DNA of 64,000 nucleotides from Camarhynchus parvulus (Eukaryota; Chordata; Aves; Passeriformes; Thraupidae), in contig NC_044576.1 of the NCBI RefSeq assembly GCF_901933205.1, positions 5,427,024 to 5,491,023 of the forward strand. The letters run 5' to 3'. The position numbers and the translations under genes were made by a program. Numbering within the stretch: the first letter of the stretch is position 1; the number at the start of each line of letters is the position of its first letter. Below the pieces are notes generated by a model. The model did no database searches. It was given only the letters and a program-made list of their open reading frames with translations, and was not told the DNA's origin. Below, piece after piece: positions 28,301 through 39,100 of the stretch.

Positions 28301-29580
28301 GGGAGAGGAATGTGAAAACAGGCCTCAAAAAGGGGGCTGCTACAGAAAGAATGTTAAATGAAAAGGTAGTTTTGTCAACACAGAGCATCAAAGAAATAAT
28401 GAATGTCTGAGGTCACTCCAGGTTTCTTGAAAAGTAATGAACCTCCATCTGTCAAGTCCCCCACAAACACCCTAAGCCTAGAAACCATTTGTCTATTACA
28501 CAAAAATTGTCTCTTCTCCAAGGGAAAGCAGGCAGCACTTGTGGGGACATTTGAGAACCATCCTCACTAATGTTTACCTGCTTCCTCAGTCAGTTGGCAT
28601 CAATAACACCTGGACAGCAAGGAACACTCACAAAGGTGGCAAATGGCCTTTACCCAGAGATCTCCCCAGAAAGGAAAAAAAATTCTATCTAGTTTCAAGA
28701 GTGAGCACATACTGACATCAAATGGCGGAATAAAACTTCCTTACCTATTCTCTGTAGGGCATCCCTTGGTTTGGAACACTACTTTCCAACCTGAGATATT
28801 TCCCTGAAGGTAATGGCCATCTACCCAGCATTTTATCCATTCTCCTCTGCTGAAGGCTTCAGCTTGCTCTAATCAGGGGAAAATAAAACTAATTAAGGGG
28901 TGCATTTCTGTATTTGCCAGGAGAAACATGCTCATTTGTCTGACAGCTGTCATAATTCATAACAACCACAGTAATGGATAATGTGCATTTTATTCACTTA
29001 GATAATGATTAACACTGATCATTAACAACTCAATGCATTAGTTAGACATGAGAGTGGCTAATCAATCTGACTCAAACTAAGGATAGCAAATTTAGCAGCA
29101 GATCCAAGTGAAAGCTTCCAGGAAATCATAGCTTTTCCAACACATTTGAATTTCCACCATGGGTGCTGAATAGGGGAACCATTCAAGAGGCTCTTAATTA
29201 TGTGACAAAGGTATAAGGCAAATCTACAAAACAACTGCTAAAAATGCAGAAGAGCTGTACTCTTTCACATGTAAACCAGAGCCAATAGTTCTGACTATCT
29301 GACATTCTTAAATTTTGAAAGGAAATCAGATCCCAGATTTATATCCAAAAATACAAACTGTGTATCTCTTCTGCAGGTTCTGTGCACTTCCATGAATCCA
29401 TGCATACACACACACACACACAATACTCAGCATAGAGACGAACATATTTCTCACAAAAACAGCCTTGTATCCCAGCATCATTAACACCTTGGACATTCAC
29501 TGCCAAGCTTTCCATCCTGTATCAGAAAGGGGTTGCCTCCTCCTGGTTTTCCACTACTGAGGCTGAATCTAGATTACTGT
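22325..29580. other. AT-rich non-coding DNA, no gene seen
   Basis: Open frames are short and unsupported. An AC dinucleotide run lies at 29406-29422. Around 28.86-29.1 kb there is a cluster of homeodomain-like TAATTA/ATTA words and a 12-bp palindrome, listed as a finding rather than a feature. Confidence 0.55.
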
Positions 29581-29930
29581 CTCCTGATTTGGGCTCCCAA
29601 GCATAGGAAAGACCCTCATGCACTGGAATGGGTCCATTGGAGGGTTACTAAGATGATCAAGGGCTGCCATGGCACCTGAGAGAAGAGGCTGAAAGATGGG
29701 TTTGTTTAACCATCCAAAGAGGAAGCCCAAGGGTGAATGTTAATGCTGCCAACCACCACATCAAAAGTAGTTCACAAAAAGGGTTATCAAACACTGGAAC
29801 CATAACAAGTTGTGAAATACCCCAACCTTGGGCAGGACTTAGCCAATCTGATCTAACTTGGAAGTTGAAGCAATCCATGAAGCCAGCCATGTGGAAACAA
29901 CCTCCCTATGAAAGTCATTCTGTGATTCTG
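29581..29930 (+). mobile_element. CR1 LINE fragment, old and internally deleted
   Basis: TTTGGGCTCCCAAGCATAGG, TGGAGGGTTACTAAGATGAT and CAAGGGCTGCCATGGCACCT follow the order of the CR1 region just before the 3' tail. The copy ends with AAGTCATTCTGTGATTCTG, a decayed form of the CR1 terminal repeats. Many substitutions and gaps mark it as the oldest CR1 copy here. Open frames across it (29657-29890 and 29733-30023) are accidental. Confidence 0.75.
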
Positions 29931-31057
29931 TTATCTGGAACACAACTTAGTTGTGATAATTTAACACTTTCTACTACATTGTTCCATGCAGGCATTTTCC
30001 TTTGGAAAAGAAAAATAGTCTAATAATAAATTACCAAGCAACCTCAAAATATGCTAGTTTAGGTATAAAAATTATTAATTTAGACCCCCAAACTCTCCAA
30101 AATGAGGAAGAGATGGCCAACTAAACCAGAAGGAAATCTATCATGCATAAAGTCCTCTCAATGCATGTTGCACTCTCCAGCACTTACTCTGGTTTTTTGG
30201 TACCTTTTAATTCCATTTTTTTCTCTAAACTTACACTAAAGCTGTACATAAATATACATTGACATGCCTCCAAGCTACACCAAAAATAAACTTACACAGA
30301 ATCCACAGTGAAACAAATTAATCCCTGGCACTATGTCCTGTGTGTAATGACAAAAGGGATGAATTCAACCCAAGCACATGTAATCCCATGCCAGATGCAG
30401 CTCCTTTTTGGAGTCCTCTATTCCCTGATTTTCTTACCATCTTCCAGCAGTGGGACTCCTGGTCAGGTTCCAACTCTTCAATTATTGCATTTTCTCCAGA
30501 GCTCCAGCTCTCTCTAATTTCATGGGTTTTCAAGGTGACACCCTGTGTTCTGTAGGAGTAGTCTGGCCTTAATCTCAGTTTTCACACCAAATTCAGCCAG
30601 CAAATCCTTGCCCACTACTGCGTCAGCTCAGCTGTTCCATGTTTCTTATTGCTTAAAAAAAAAAAAATTACATCATAGACCATTTCAGAGGAAGGGGCTG
30701 CAAAATCCAGGATTAACAGGGGGAGCCATCAGTGCATCATGAACCAATAGCTGTGATTACCAGAAAGATTCCTGCTCCAGGGACCAAATGTTCTCACTCT
30801 GCAGCCACTACTCTGGCCTTTGATCCTTGAGCTGACTCTTTAATCTTGACCACTTCTCAAGATGAAATTGGTAATGCAAACAGTGGCTTAGTTATACGCA
30901 GAAATTATTTTCAGCATAATAAAAATGTTCTCTCATGTTCCCAATGTAACAGATGTCCTGTTTAATTGCTCTTGAAATGCAAAAATATTTGGAGTTTTGT
31001 ATAATAATCAAAACAGAAAGTTGTATAATAAACAAAGTAAATGCCGTCTTCAGAGAA
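29931..31057. other. Non-coding DNA, no gene seen
   Basis: Short open frames on both strands at 30.3-30.75 kb overlap each other and have no domain. There is a poly(A) run at about 30655-30667. No repeat could be named with confidence. Confidence 0.5.
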
Positions 31058-31482
31058 CTCCAGAATATTTTGGGTTGGAAGGGACCTTAAAACTCATTCA
31101 AGTCCTATCCCCTGCTGTGGGCAGGGACACCTTCCACTATCCCAGCTTGTTCCAAGCCTCACTTAACCTGGCCTTGGACACTTCCAGGGATGGGGCAGCC
31201 ACAGCTTCTCTGGGCACCCTGTGCCAGAGCCTTACCACCCTCACCTATTGGGACAACTCTGCCCTCTGGCAGTGGGAAGCCATCCCCCCGTGTCTTGACA
31301 CTCCACGCCCTTGTCCAAAGTCCCTCTTCAGCTGTCCTGGAGCCTCTTTAGGCACTGGAAATGGCCCTCCCTGGAACCTTCTCTTCTCCAGGTAACACCC
31401 CCAGCTCTCCCAGCCTGGCTCCAGAGCAGACGGGGCTCCAGCCCTTGGAGCATCTCTGTGACCTCCTCTTAAATTGCTCCCA
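31058..31482 (-). mobile_element. CR1 LINE, 3' part (split by LTR insertion)
   Basis: On the + strand this reads as the reverse complement of a CR1 tail: ATTTTGGGTTGGAAGGGACC, then CTGGCCTTGGACACTTCCAG, GGGCACCCTGTGCCAGAGCC and CTCTGGCAGTGGGAAGCC. It continues into AGCCTGGCTCCAGAGCAGA and GAGCATCTCTGTGACCTCCT. At 31483 the CR1 stops abruptly and resumes at about 32002, so a younger element landed inside it. The 132-codon open frame 30997-31395 is an antisense shadow of the repeat. Confidence 0.92.
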
Positions 31483-31488
31483 GAGTTC
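31483..31488. repeat. Left target-site duplication of nested LTR
   Basis: GAGTTC precedes the LTR and GAGTTG follows it at 32002-32007. One base of six differs, presumably by mutation after insertion. Both are CR1 sequence, as expected for insertion into that element. Six base pairs fits class II (alpha/beta-like) retroviral integrases. Confidence 0.65.
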
Positions 31489-32001
31489 TGTTGCAGCACA
31501 CCTCTCATTAGGGGTAGAAAGACACAGACTCGTGTGAAAAGGGTCAGGGTCACAGACAACATTAAAAGGGTCTCAGTTTATTCTCCTCTACAAATCAGCC
31601 ATCCTGACTCTGACTACAGCAAGCTCCTACTGCTGGCTGCCCTAACAGACTGACCACAGGTATTTTCTGCTCAACTACGACTGCATGTATTAGTTTGCAC
31701 ACTCTGACTGCAGGCTTTTCCTGCTAGACTATGACTGCAGGCCCCTCACTAACCTCACCACAGGTCTTTTACAGCAGCAACTCTCTTCCTTATTTCACCC
31801 ATCCTCTAGCTCCTCTGGGTTGCTCCTCCAGGTCCTCTTCTTCAAGGTCCTCCCCTAAACAGTCAAGCCACCCCTTTTATCACACTTATCTTTATTAGTC
31901 ACAGCTGCAGCCCATTACAGGCATGGCTGTTCATCTTCTTTGGTAATTAGTACAAATGTGACTTGTCAGGGTCACCTGTAATCCCTTCTTCTACACCTAC
32001 A
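31489..32001 (-). mobile_element. Solo LTR nested in CR1
   Basis: This 513-bp block interrupts a CR1 copy, begins TGTTGCAG and ends CCTACA, and is bracketed by a near-perfect 6-bp duplication. TG...CA ends plus a duplicated target identify a retroviral LTR, and the lack of an interior makes it a solo LTR. I favour the minus strand. There it carries TGATAAAAGG as a possible TATA-like box and AATAAACTGAG followed by TTGTCTGTG as a plausible poly(A) signal and GT-rich element. The 31630-31790 part holds about three imperfect copies of a unit of about 55-60 bp (ACTGCAGG...TTTTCTGCT...GACTGCA). The family name is unknown to me. Confidence 0.75.
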
Positions 32002-32160
32002 GAGTTGACCTCCTTCTGGTGCTGTACATCCCAGAGCTAGATGCAGAACTCCAGATGGGGTCTCACAAGGGCAGAAGAGAGGGGGAGAATCACCTCCCTC
32101 AAGCTGCTGGTCACACCATTTTTGACACAGCCCAAGACACATTTGGTTTCTCTTAGGCCC
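32002..32160 (-). mobile_element. CR1 LINE, 5'-ward continuation after the nested LTR
   Basis: The first six bases are the right target duplication of the LTR. Then CTCCTTCTGGTGCTGTACAT, CCAGAGCTAGATGCAG, ACTCCAGATGGGGTCTCACA and GGGGGAGAATCACCTCCCTC continue the CR1 reverse complement where 31482 left off. The copy ends near 32160. Together the two parts give about 580 bp of one CR1 insertion. Confidence 0.88.
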
Positions 32161-33195
32161 AGTGCCTATGACAATAAAAACTGGTAGTTAAGAGAGAATT
32201 AAGAAGTGGCCAAGGTGCGGGGGAAGGTGCAGCTGCACTCTCATAGCTGAGGGGCTTTCTTTAGGAAGGGCAGAGATACTGTGAGATTTTGGCTGGGGGG
32301 TGAGGGGCTGGGCTCAGCTCCTCTCTCTCACTTTCTTTCGGGATCACAGGGCAGACAGGCTGCAGTCACTGTGGGAAGGATTCACCACCACTGCAGGGTT
32401 CCATCTCCTGCTGCCCTCTCCTACCATGAGTGAGGCCCTGCTCATCAGTGCGGCCATTGCACTGGGACCTCATTAACACCCAACCTCACTAGAAAGGACC
32501 CTCGCCATCTACTCAGGAGCCTCAGGGGGAAACCCAGGACCTCAAGCCTGTCTGAGGGAGCCTCTCCTGGCTGTGTTCAGAAGCCAGCAGGCCGCTGCCC
32601 AACCCTTCCATTTTTCTGCCATTGCTCTGGGTTTTTCACTACCCTGTAACCCCACACCCCCACCTGCTGGAACACTCCCTGGCTCCTGCTACAGCTGCCA
32701 AGTTTCTGCTACACTTGGTTTGTTAGCCCAGGTGTGCTCACCTCTGCCATTCCAGCTGCTCCAAAGTCCCTGCTACAGCTCATTGCTCCATCCGGAGGGG
32801 CACTGGGATTGACAGACCCCAGTGAGTTCCCAAAGGAAGCCCCTTCTCCATCCCTCCTGCGTGAGGGGAGCGCGGCTGAGCTCGCGCCACAGCGCCCCCT
32901 GCAGGCACGAGGGCCGTGCCCGGCCAGGAGCCAGCAGCGCCCCTGCTGGCCGTGCCCGGAACTGCAGCGCAGGGAAAGCGCCATGGCCCAGCGAGGCCGG
33001 GGCTGGGTTTGTGCTCCGGCTGCTGCTCCCGGGCTTTGTTTGCCTCGTTATAACACACACACACACACCAGTAAAGAACTGGCATTCCTTCTCCCACAGC
33101 TTTGTCTGACAGCCCCTTCAATTCAACGTTATATTAATTCAAAGCTAAGGGGCTCAAACCTTCCATTCCAAGGGAGGTTCCCACCTTCCTCGGCA
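32161..33195 (+). mobile_element. GC-rich, LTR-like ERV-derived block
   Basis: This block is sharply more GC-rich than its surroundings. It contains phrases I associate with songbird ERV LTRs: GGGACCTCATTAACACCCAA, GCTCGCGCCACAGCGCCCCC, GGGCTTTGTTTGCCTCGTTA and CAGTAAAGAACTGGCATTCC. A short AC run lies at 33053-33068, next to a possible TATA word (GTTATAA). It may end in CGGCA at 33195. I could not find a matching target duplication or a clear left end, so the borders are approximate. The overlapping open frames of 91-179 codons on both strands look like translations of repeat DNA. Confidence 0.45.
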
Positions 33196-36100
33196 GGTAT
33201 CGGTCTTTCCAACAAAGACAGATACCTATATCATCCAGAATTCCCCACCATAACCTGTATTTACTCTGACTAAAGCACAAGCAGAAAGCATTTCACTAAA
33301 AACTATTAAAGAAATGCAGGCACAGTGAATTATAAAAAGATAGCTGCTATTTTAAAAATTATCTTCCATTTCTCCTGGGCATCACTCCCCTTCATTTTGT
33401 CTAATAATTTCCTAAAAAAAAAACCTCAAGTTCACTTTCTTGAATGCTCTTGGCTTTTCACCTTCCTGTAAATCCTCAATCCAGCCACCACCTTATGGCT
33501 ACTGCCTAGAGCCATATTTTTCCACCAAGTACTGTCTGTCTTCTGCTTGTGACCAGTGGGTCAAGCAGAGTGTTAGCCGTGCTGGCCTCTGTTACAGTGC
33601 ATTAGATTCTCACAGGCACTTGTGAAGGCAGTTCAGCAGTAGACACTGTGAGAAAGCTGCTTCATACCCTACCTTGAAAGGGAACATGCAGCCTTTGCCC
33701 CACCTCCTCCATCTGCAGCCCTCCATGGCTGGATCCAAAAAAAACCCACCAGTTCAAGAAAAGAAGCGATTTCAACATATAAAAAGTCTAAAAGTCTCCA
33801 GCTTCTCTTTACTTCTGAAGCACCAAGTAGGGGCTATGAACTTGAACCCTCTGGCCCTTACCATGTTTGACTATTGCTGTGGGAAAGGAAAACAGACCAG
33901 CACTACAACAAGCTCCAGATTCTATTTGCTCCAACAGGGATGCAAGCCTGGCCCTAGAGCTTACATTGCATTTATTAGACAAAATTTCCCTCTTTCAGAA
34001 ATTTCAGTTCCCTTTACTAGGGCAAGAAAAAGTAAATCAGTTTTGCATGTTCTGTAATAAATAAAAACATCTGTAGAATTCAGAGTCAGACTGAGGAAGA
34101 TTTAAAAATTTAGTGTTTATTCCACTTCTTTTCCTTCTCCTCCTCCAAATGGACTCCTTCTCAAAACTAACTACATGTACCAGGAATTAAGGCAATTTGA
34201 GCTGCTGAATCATACTTCTGATGGATAATATACATTAAAAAGCAGTTAAACAATTGCACACCAAAACCCAGCTTGCTTCCTTATTATACACAGAAAGATG
34301 CTGGTAATGTATTTTACCAAATTGCTTTTGTGTATATCAGAACAGTCTCCAAAATTGGCAAAAAAATCTGCAGCTCATCCACAATTTGCATGCTATATAG
34401 GAACTTAAACATATATTCACCACTACTCATCTTTCAGAAATGCAGGTTTAAGCAGAAATGATGACAATATTTGTAACTGCAGCAAAGGTTTAATTATGAA
34501 GGATTTTAAGAATCATTGGAATAGGATTTCATAAAGAAAAACATTTTTTAAATGTTAATGGAAAATTGACTCTTCTTTGCTATAACAAAAAAAATATTGT
34601 TAAAGACCATGAAGTACCAGAGACCTTGCTTGCACTGATTTTGTATAAAATCTTAACCCTGGTCTACAGTAATTGAACCCAAAATCCCTTTAAGCTAACA
34701 TTAGAAATTGTGTTTTTATGGGCTCTGACAAAATATGAGGGTTTTTTTTCCCTTCAGTGGTCCTCTGCAGGGAAGTGAAACCAAGATTATCATAATTTTA
34801 AACCAATTAAAGATCAGTCACTTCATGTGATCAGTAACTGTACTCTATCGAGATGGCATTTCCAGCCTCACACAGAGTCATGAATATGAATAAACCTATA
34901 ACCAAATTATTCTTCAGTGTAGTTATAGGTTTTATTCTACTGGCACACAAATGAAGGGATGAGATATACAAATCAAGATTGTCAAACAGCATTTAATGCC
35001 TCTGAGCATCCCCAAGTTGGGTAGGGTACCAGAAAGCTACCAAAAATACCTTTACAATTAGAAGAAGGATCATAAGATGTTTTGCCTTCTCCCTCTACAA
35101 AATGTCAAGTCTGGATCAGTTTAAAAAATTATAATTATCCTCCCCCTACCCAAAGTAACAGAATTTTCAAAACAAAATTAGAAAAAAATATCTTTTAAAA
35201 ATCAAGCTAATTGGTTCCAAGCTAATTAAATATCTTAAGCTTCTTTGCATGTTGTAGGAAAAGCATCCAGGCTAATTATACTGCTCCTCACAGACACCAT
35301 GGTGACAAACGTTAGGAGGGTGAGCACTTTCTAAACATAGATGGGCACTGAGATTTGGCAGTCAGGTCTGAACGTGAAGCCTGGTCTATGCCAGTGACTA
35401 CAACCTCAAAAATAAAGAGACATTGGCAGAGTTAGTGAATGTAAAGAAGTATTGAGGCCATACTTCAACAATAGAAGTAAAATAAGATTTCCCTTATTGA
35501 AAGCCCATTTATCAGTGGTCTCTGGGAAAACAAGAATCTGTCTAAACATTACGCTGGCTAATGTTAACTACAAAACAGACCTTGTATGCATGCTGCAAAT
35601 AAAAATAAATCAAAGTAACAAGCACACCACAGAAATTATCATCACAACTTATTGAAATACTGGAGACACTCTTCCTGCAAAATCTGATAAAGACAAAGCC
35701 TCAACTCCTAAGACTAGATAAAAACATAATCTGTACCACTGTATTTAAACATTTGAAACAAGAGTGTAAATCTCTGCAGGACCACTACAGAAGGAGCAAA
35801 AGCAAACCAAGGTTCAGTTGAAGAAGTAATGTTTTATAGCACCTGCATTCCAATACAGGATAAAGTGAAGTGGATTTGAAACTTATTTCTATTGAATCCA
35901 GTACACATTTCAGATAAAAAGTGTTTCAATTACTAACAGAATGAGAACAACATTTGGGGGGTTATTACCATGACTGCTCCTCTGCATATCAGCTGCCCCA
36001 ATTTCCACATGGCTAACGAGGCTCCCAAGTGCAATAACCATGCACCAGTAATGTCCAAGGCCCTGGAAGACTAGAAATTAGATTAAAATAGAACATCACA

Positions 36101-39100
36101 GAGGTCCCTTCAGCCTTAAAAGTCAAATAGCGTGTGCATACAGCTACTTTTCTTCTCCACTAGTCTTTTGCCATGTGCACAAAACATTTCATATGGATTG
36201 CAAGCAAGCAAAGCAACCAAGAACTTGAAACAAAACAGGGTTAATTTCTACTGCTTAAATGATAATTGCTACATTAGTACATTTACCTCAGCACCATGGA
36301 AAATGTGCATTGGATGAATCAACGACACTGCAGAATAAGGCAATGATGATGAAAATAAATAGTACTTAATACCTCTCTTGTATTCTGTTCTCCTCAAGAA
36401 GCTGTGGGCATCTCCTACACCTCCTGGCTGAACTGTGCTAGAGATGTATCAGTTTCTCTGGACAGGAAATTTCTCACATAGTTCGATATAAGAACTTCTC
36501 TGGGAGTAGGTCAAGTAGAAGTTACACAGGATTTAATTTGCTGATACAACCTGGGTGAGATGCTACCACCTGGGTTTTGCTGGAACCAGCAATAAAAATC
36601 TTACTTCTTGCAGCCTGAAATGCAGTTCAGACTTTCTACTGGAAATTTACAGACCAAACTCTCAACATAGCCTTGTGTTTAGTAATTTACTTTTTAGGAT
36701 ATATTAGGGGAAAAAATATAACTTTCCTTTTATTACTTTCTTCAGTATTTCACATTCCCTCCTGGAAATACTTTTGCTTTCTATTCTCATTATACTCTAC
36801 CATGTTGCTGATTTTCTTCCCTTTCATTTCTTCCTTTGGGTTAAAGCAATTAATAATAAAAGTCACATGAAAGCCAGAAGTACAGAGGAAACCCTGCAGC
36901 CTAAAGACTGTGCTTGGAAAATCTGTCCTTCAACTGGACAGGTCTGGTGGCCTAGAGAGAAGACAGGAGATGAAAATGAGCAAATCTCTCTGGCTCTTCA
37001 AAGCCAAAGGAGTCCTGCTGCTTTCCAGGCACTGGGAATCAGCAGGGCCATCCCCACAGGACAGACCCACTGCAGTGATCACTTTGAGGACCTTTCATGG
37101 TCTTTTGGAAGCACATTTCCACAGAATTTCATAAGGTCATCTTTTCCTAGGTCTGTCTTAAAACACTAAACCTGCACCAGTCCCAACGCCCTGGGCAGTC
37201 ATTACTTCCCTGCTGCTGACAGCAGCTTCCAGAGCTTGCCTGAGTACCCCCCATCAGAGGGACAAGCAGCTCCAAAGGCCTTCAAAAGCTCAAAGAGAGA
37301 CTCTGTGCCCATGCTGTGGGTACAGCGCACTCACTTCTCGGTCACTGGGATCCAGGCGCACAACACATGCATCCCCTTCAAGCACAGAGATGGTTCTTGG
37401 GATTATTTTTCTCCTGGTCATTCATAACTTAGGAGTAGCTACTCACTGCTCTCTGTACAAGTCAGACTGTTTCTGGCTTTGCATTATTTCTGATAGTGTG
37501 GCTAATAATTTACATGACATTTTGTCACACAAATATTAAATAACCAATTAGCAGGATTAATAAAACAGACCTTCCACTTCCCATTTCTGCTCATTAATAG
37601 GTACATCAGCCCTGCATTAGGAAACAAGTTATGCATAAAGCACATCTGCTCTAAGTCCTGCTTTAAATTATAGCTGCAGGGTTAATTGAACACCCCAATC
37701 TAATCTCTCAGCACTGGCAGTGCAGCATGCTGTACTGCATCAGCGTTTTCACTTGAGCTTATTATTTTAAACAACTACAATAAAACAGTGGCACCAAAGA
37801 GAAAAACAGCATTGGGGGAAAATATTTAAAAACAATGGCCCTGCTGAGATAACCAGAAAGGGCTCTATTTTAAGAGGCTCAAGAATAGCATTTTTCACAT
37901 TTCAGCACATTTCTACCAAGCTACTCCTTTATATTTCCTGAATTCCTAGTCTGTCCTATATCAATGCCATCCTATACAGGATATCAAGAACAGAGGAACA
38001 AAATCACTAAGGTCATGATGACATGGAAAAGTTATCTGAATTAGACAGACATTTCAGTCTGTGTGGAAAATCACTCCATGGAAAGCCAGTGTTCACAAAG
38101 AGAAGTCCTGCAACTTTATTCTAATAAAGGGAGAGAGTCCACTGGGGCACACACCCACAGGGCTTTCTCTCTCAAGGTTTCGGAGGACACAGCCCCTTTT
38201 ACCCCAAGCTCCTGGCTGCACCTTGCCATCATCCTTTCCCCATGAGCTGAGGTACTAGGAAGGTACAGCCTTCCTGAACGCCCTAGCACATGTTCCCCCT
38301 TAAATACATCCTTTGCCCCCAAAGCCCAGAAACTCAGGCTTGTGTGGACCCATTTGCTGTATCAGGATTTAAACTGTCTGGGTTCTGTAATAAACCTGTG
38401 GCTTGAAGCTGGTAGAGACATTGTTTGTAAAGATATTAGCACACATCTTTCCTATCAAATTTGATGACAGCTTTTGAGGACATGCGTTTTATATCACATC
38501 AACATAAAACTATCTGTTAGTACTTCCTACTCATTCCTAAAATCCTAGTGGTTCACAGAACTGATGGTTTTTTTTTCACTGAGTACATAAACTCCTATTA
38601 CCAATATTCTCACAAACCCTTTGGTATTACCAGTTTTATATTCATTGGTATTCCCATTGATACCTGACTGCTTGACTACGTAGTCATTAGCACTACTAAG
38701 TCCAGACAAAGTCACCTTATTTTACAAGGGTGACATAATTTTAATAGAAGGGCCTTTACTGAAATTCAGCCAAACCCAATCCAAACCAGCTAAATCACCC
38801 TTTAAGGCCTATGCATTTTGACATATAAATAAGCTGTCTGTCACACCTTTAATCCATATGTTGCTCTCTCTGTAGCTATTTGTTGCATGGATTGTAAGCG
38901 CTGGCAATAGCTCCACACTTCCCCCAGGCACAGGAGAACAGCCACCTCTTGCACTTAATAAAACCTAACAACAAGGGAGCTATCAGCTGTGTCAGTGTTC
39001 TGGGTCTCTTCCAGCAAGGTTCAAAACCAGAGCACTCCTTCCTCACTATAATGCTGAAGGAAAATGCCACTAAAGCAACAACACCCACCGCAAACACAGA

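Noticed and set aside
30997..31395. 132-codon plus-strand frame
   Set aside because: It is an antisense reading of the CR1 3' tail.
32734..33273. 179-codon plus-strand frame with overlapping minus-strand frames
   Set aside because: It lies in GC-rich LTR-like repeat DNA, several frames are open at once, and it shows no protein domain.
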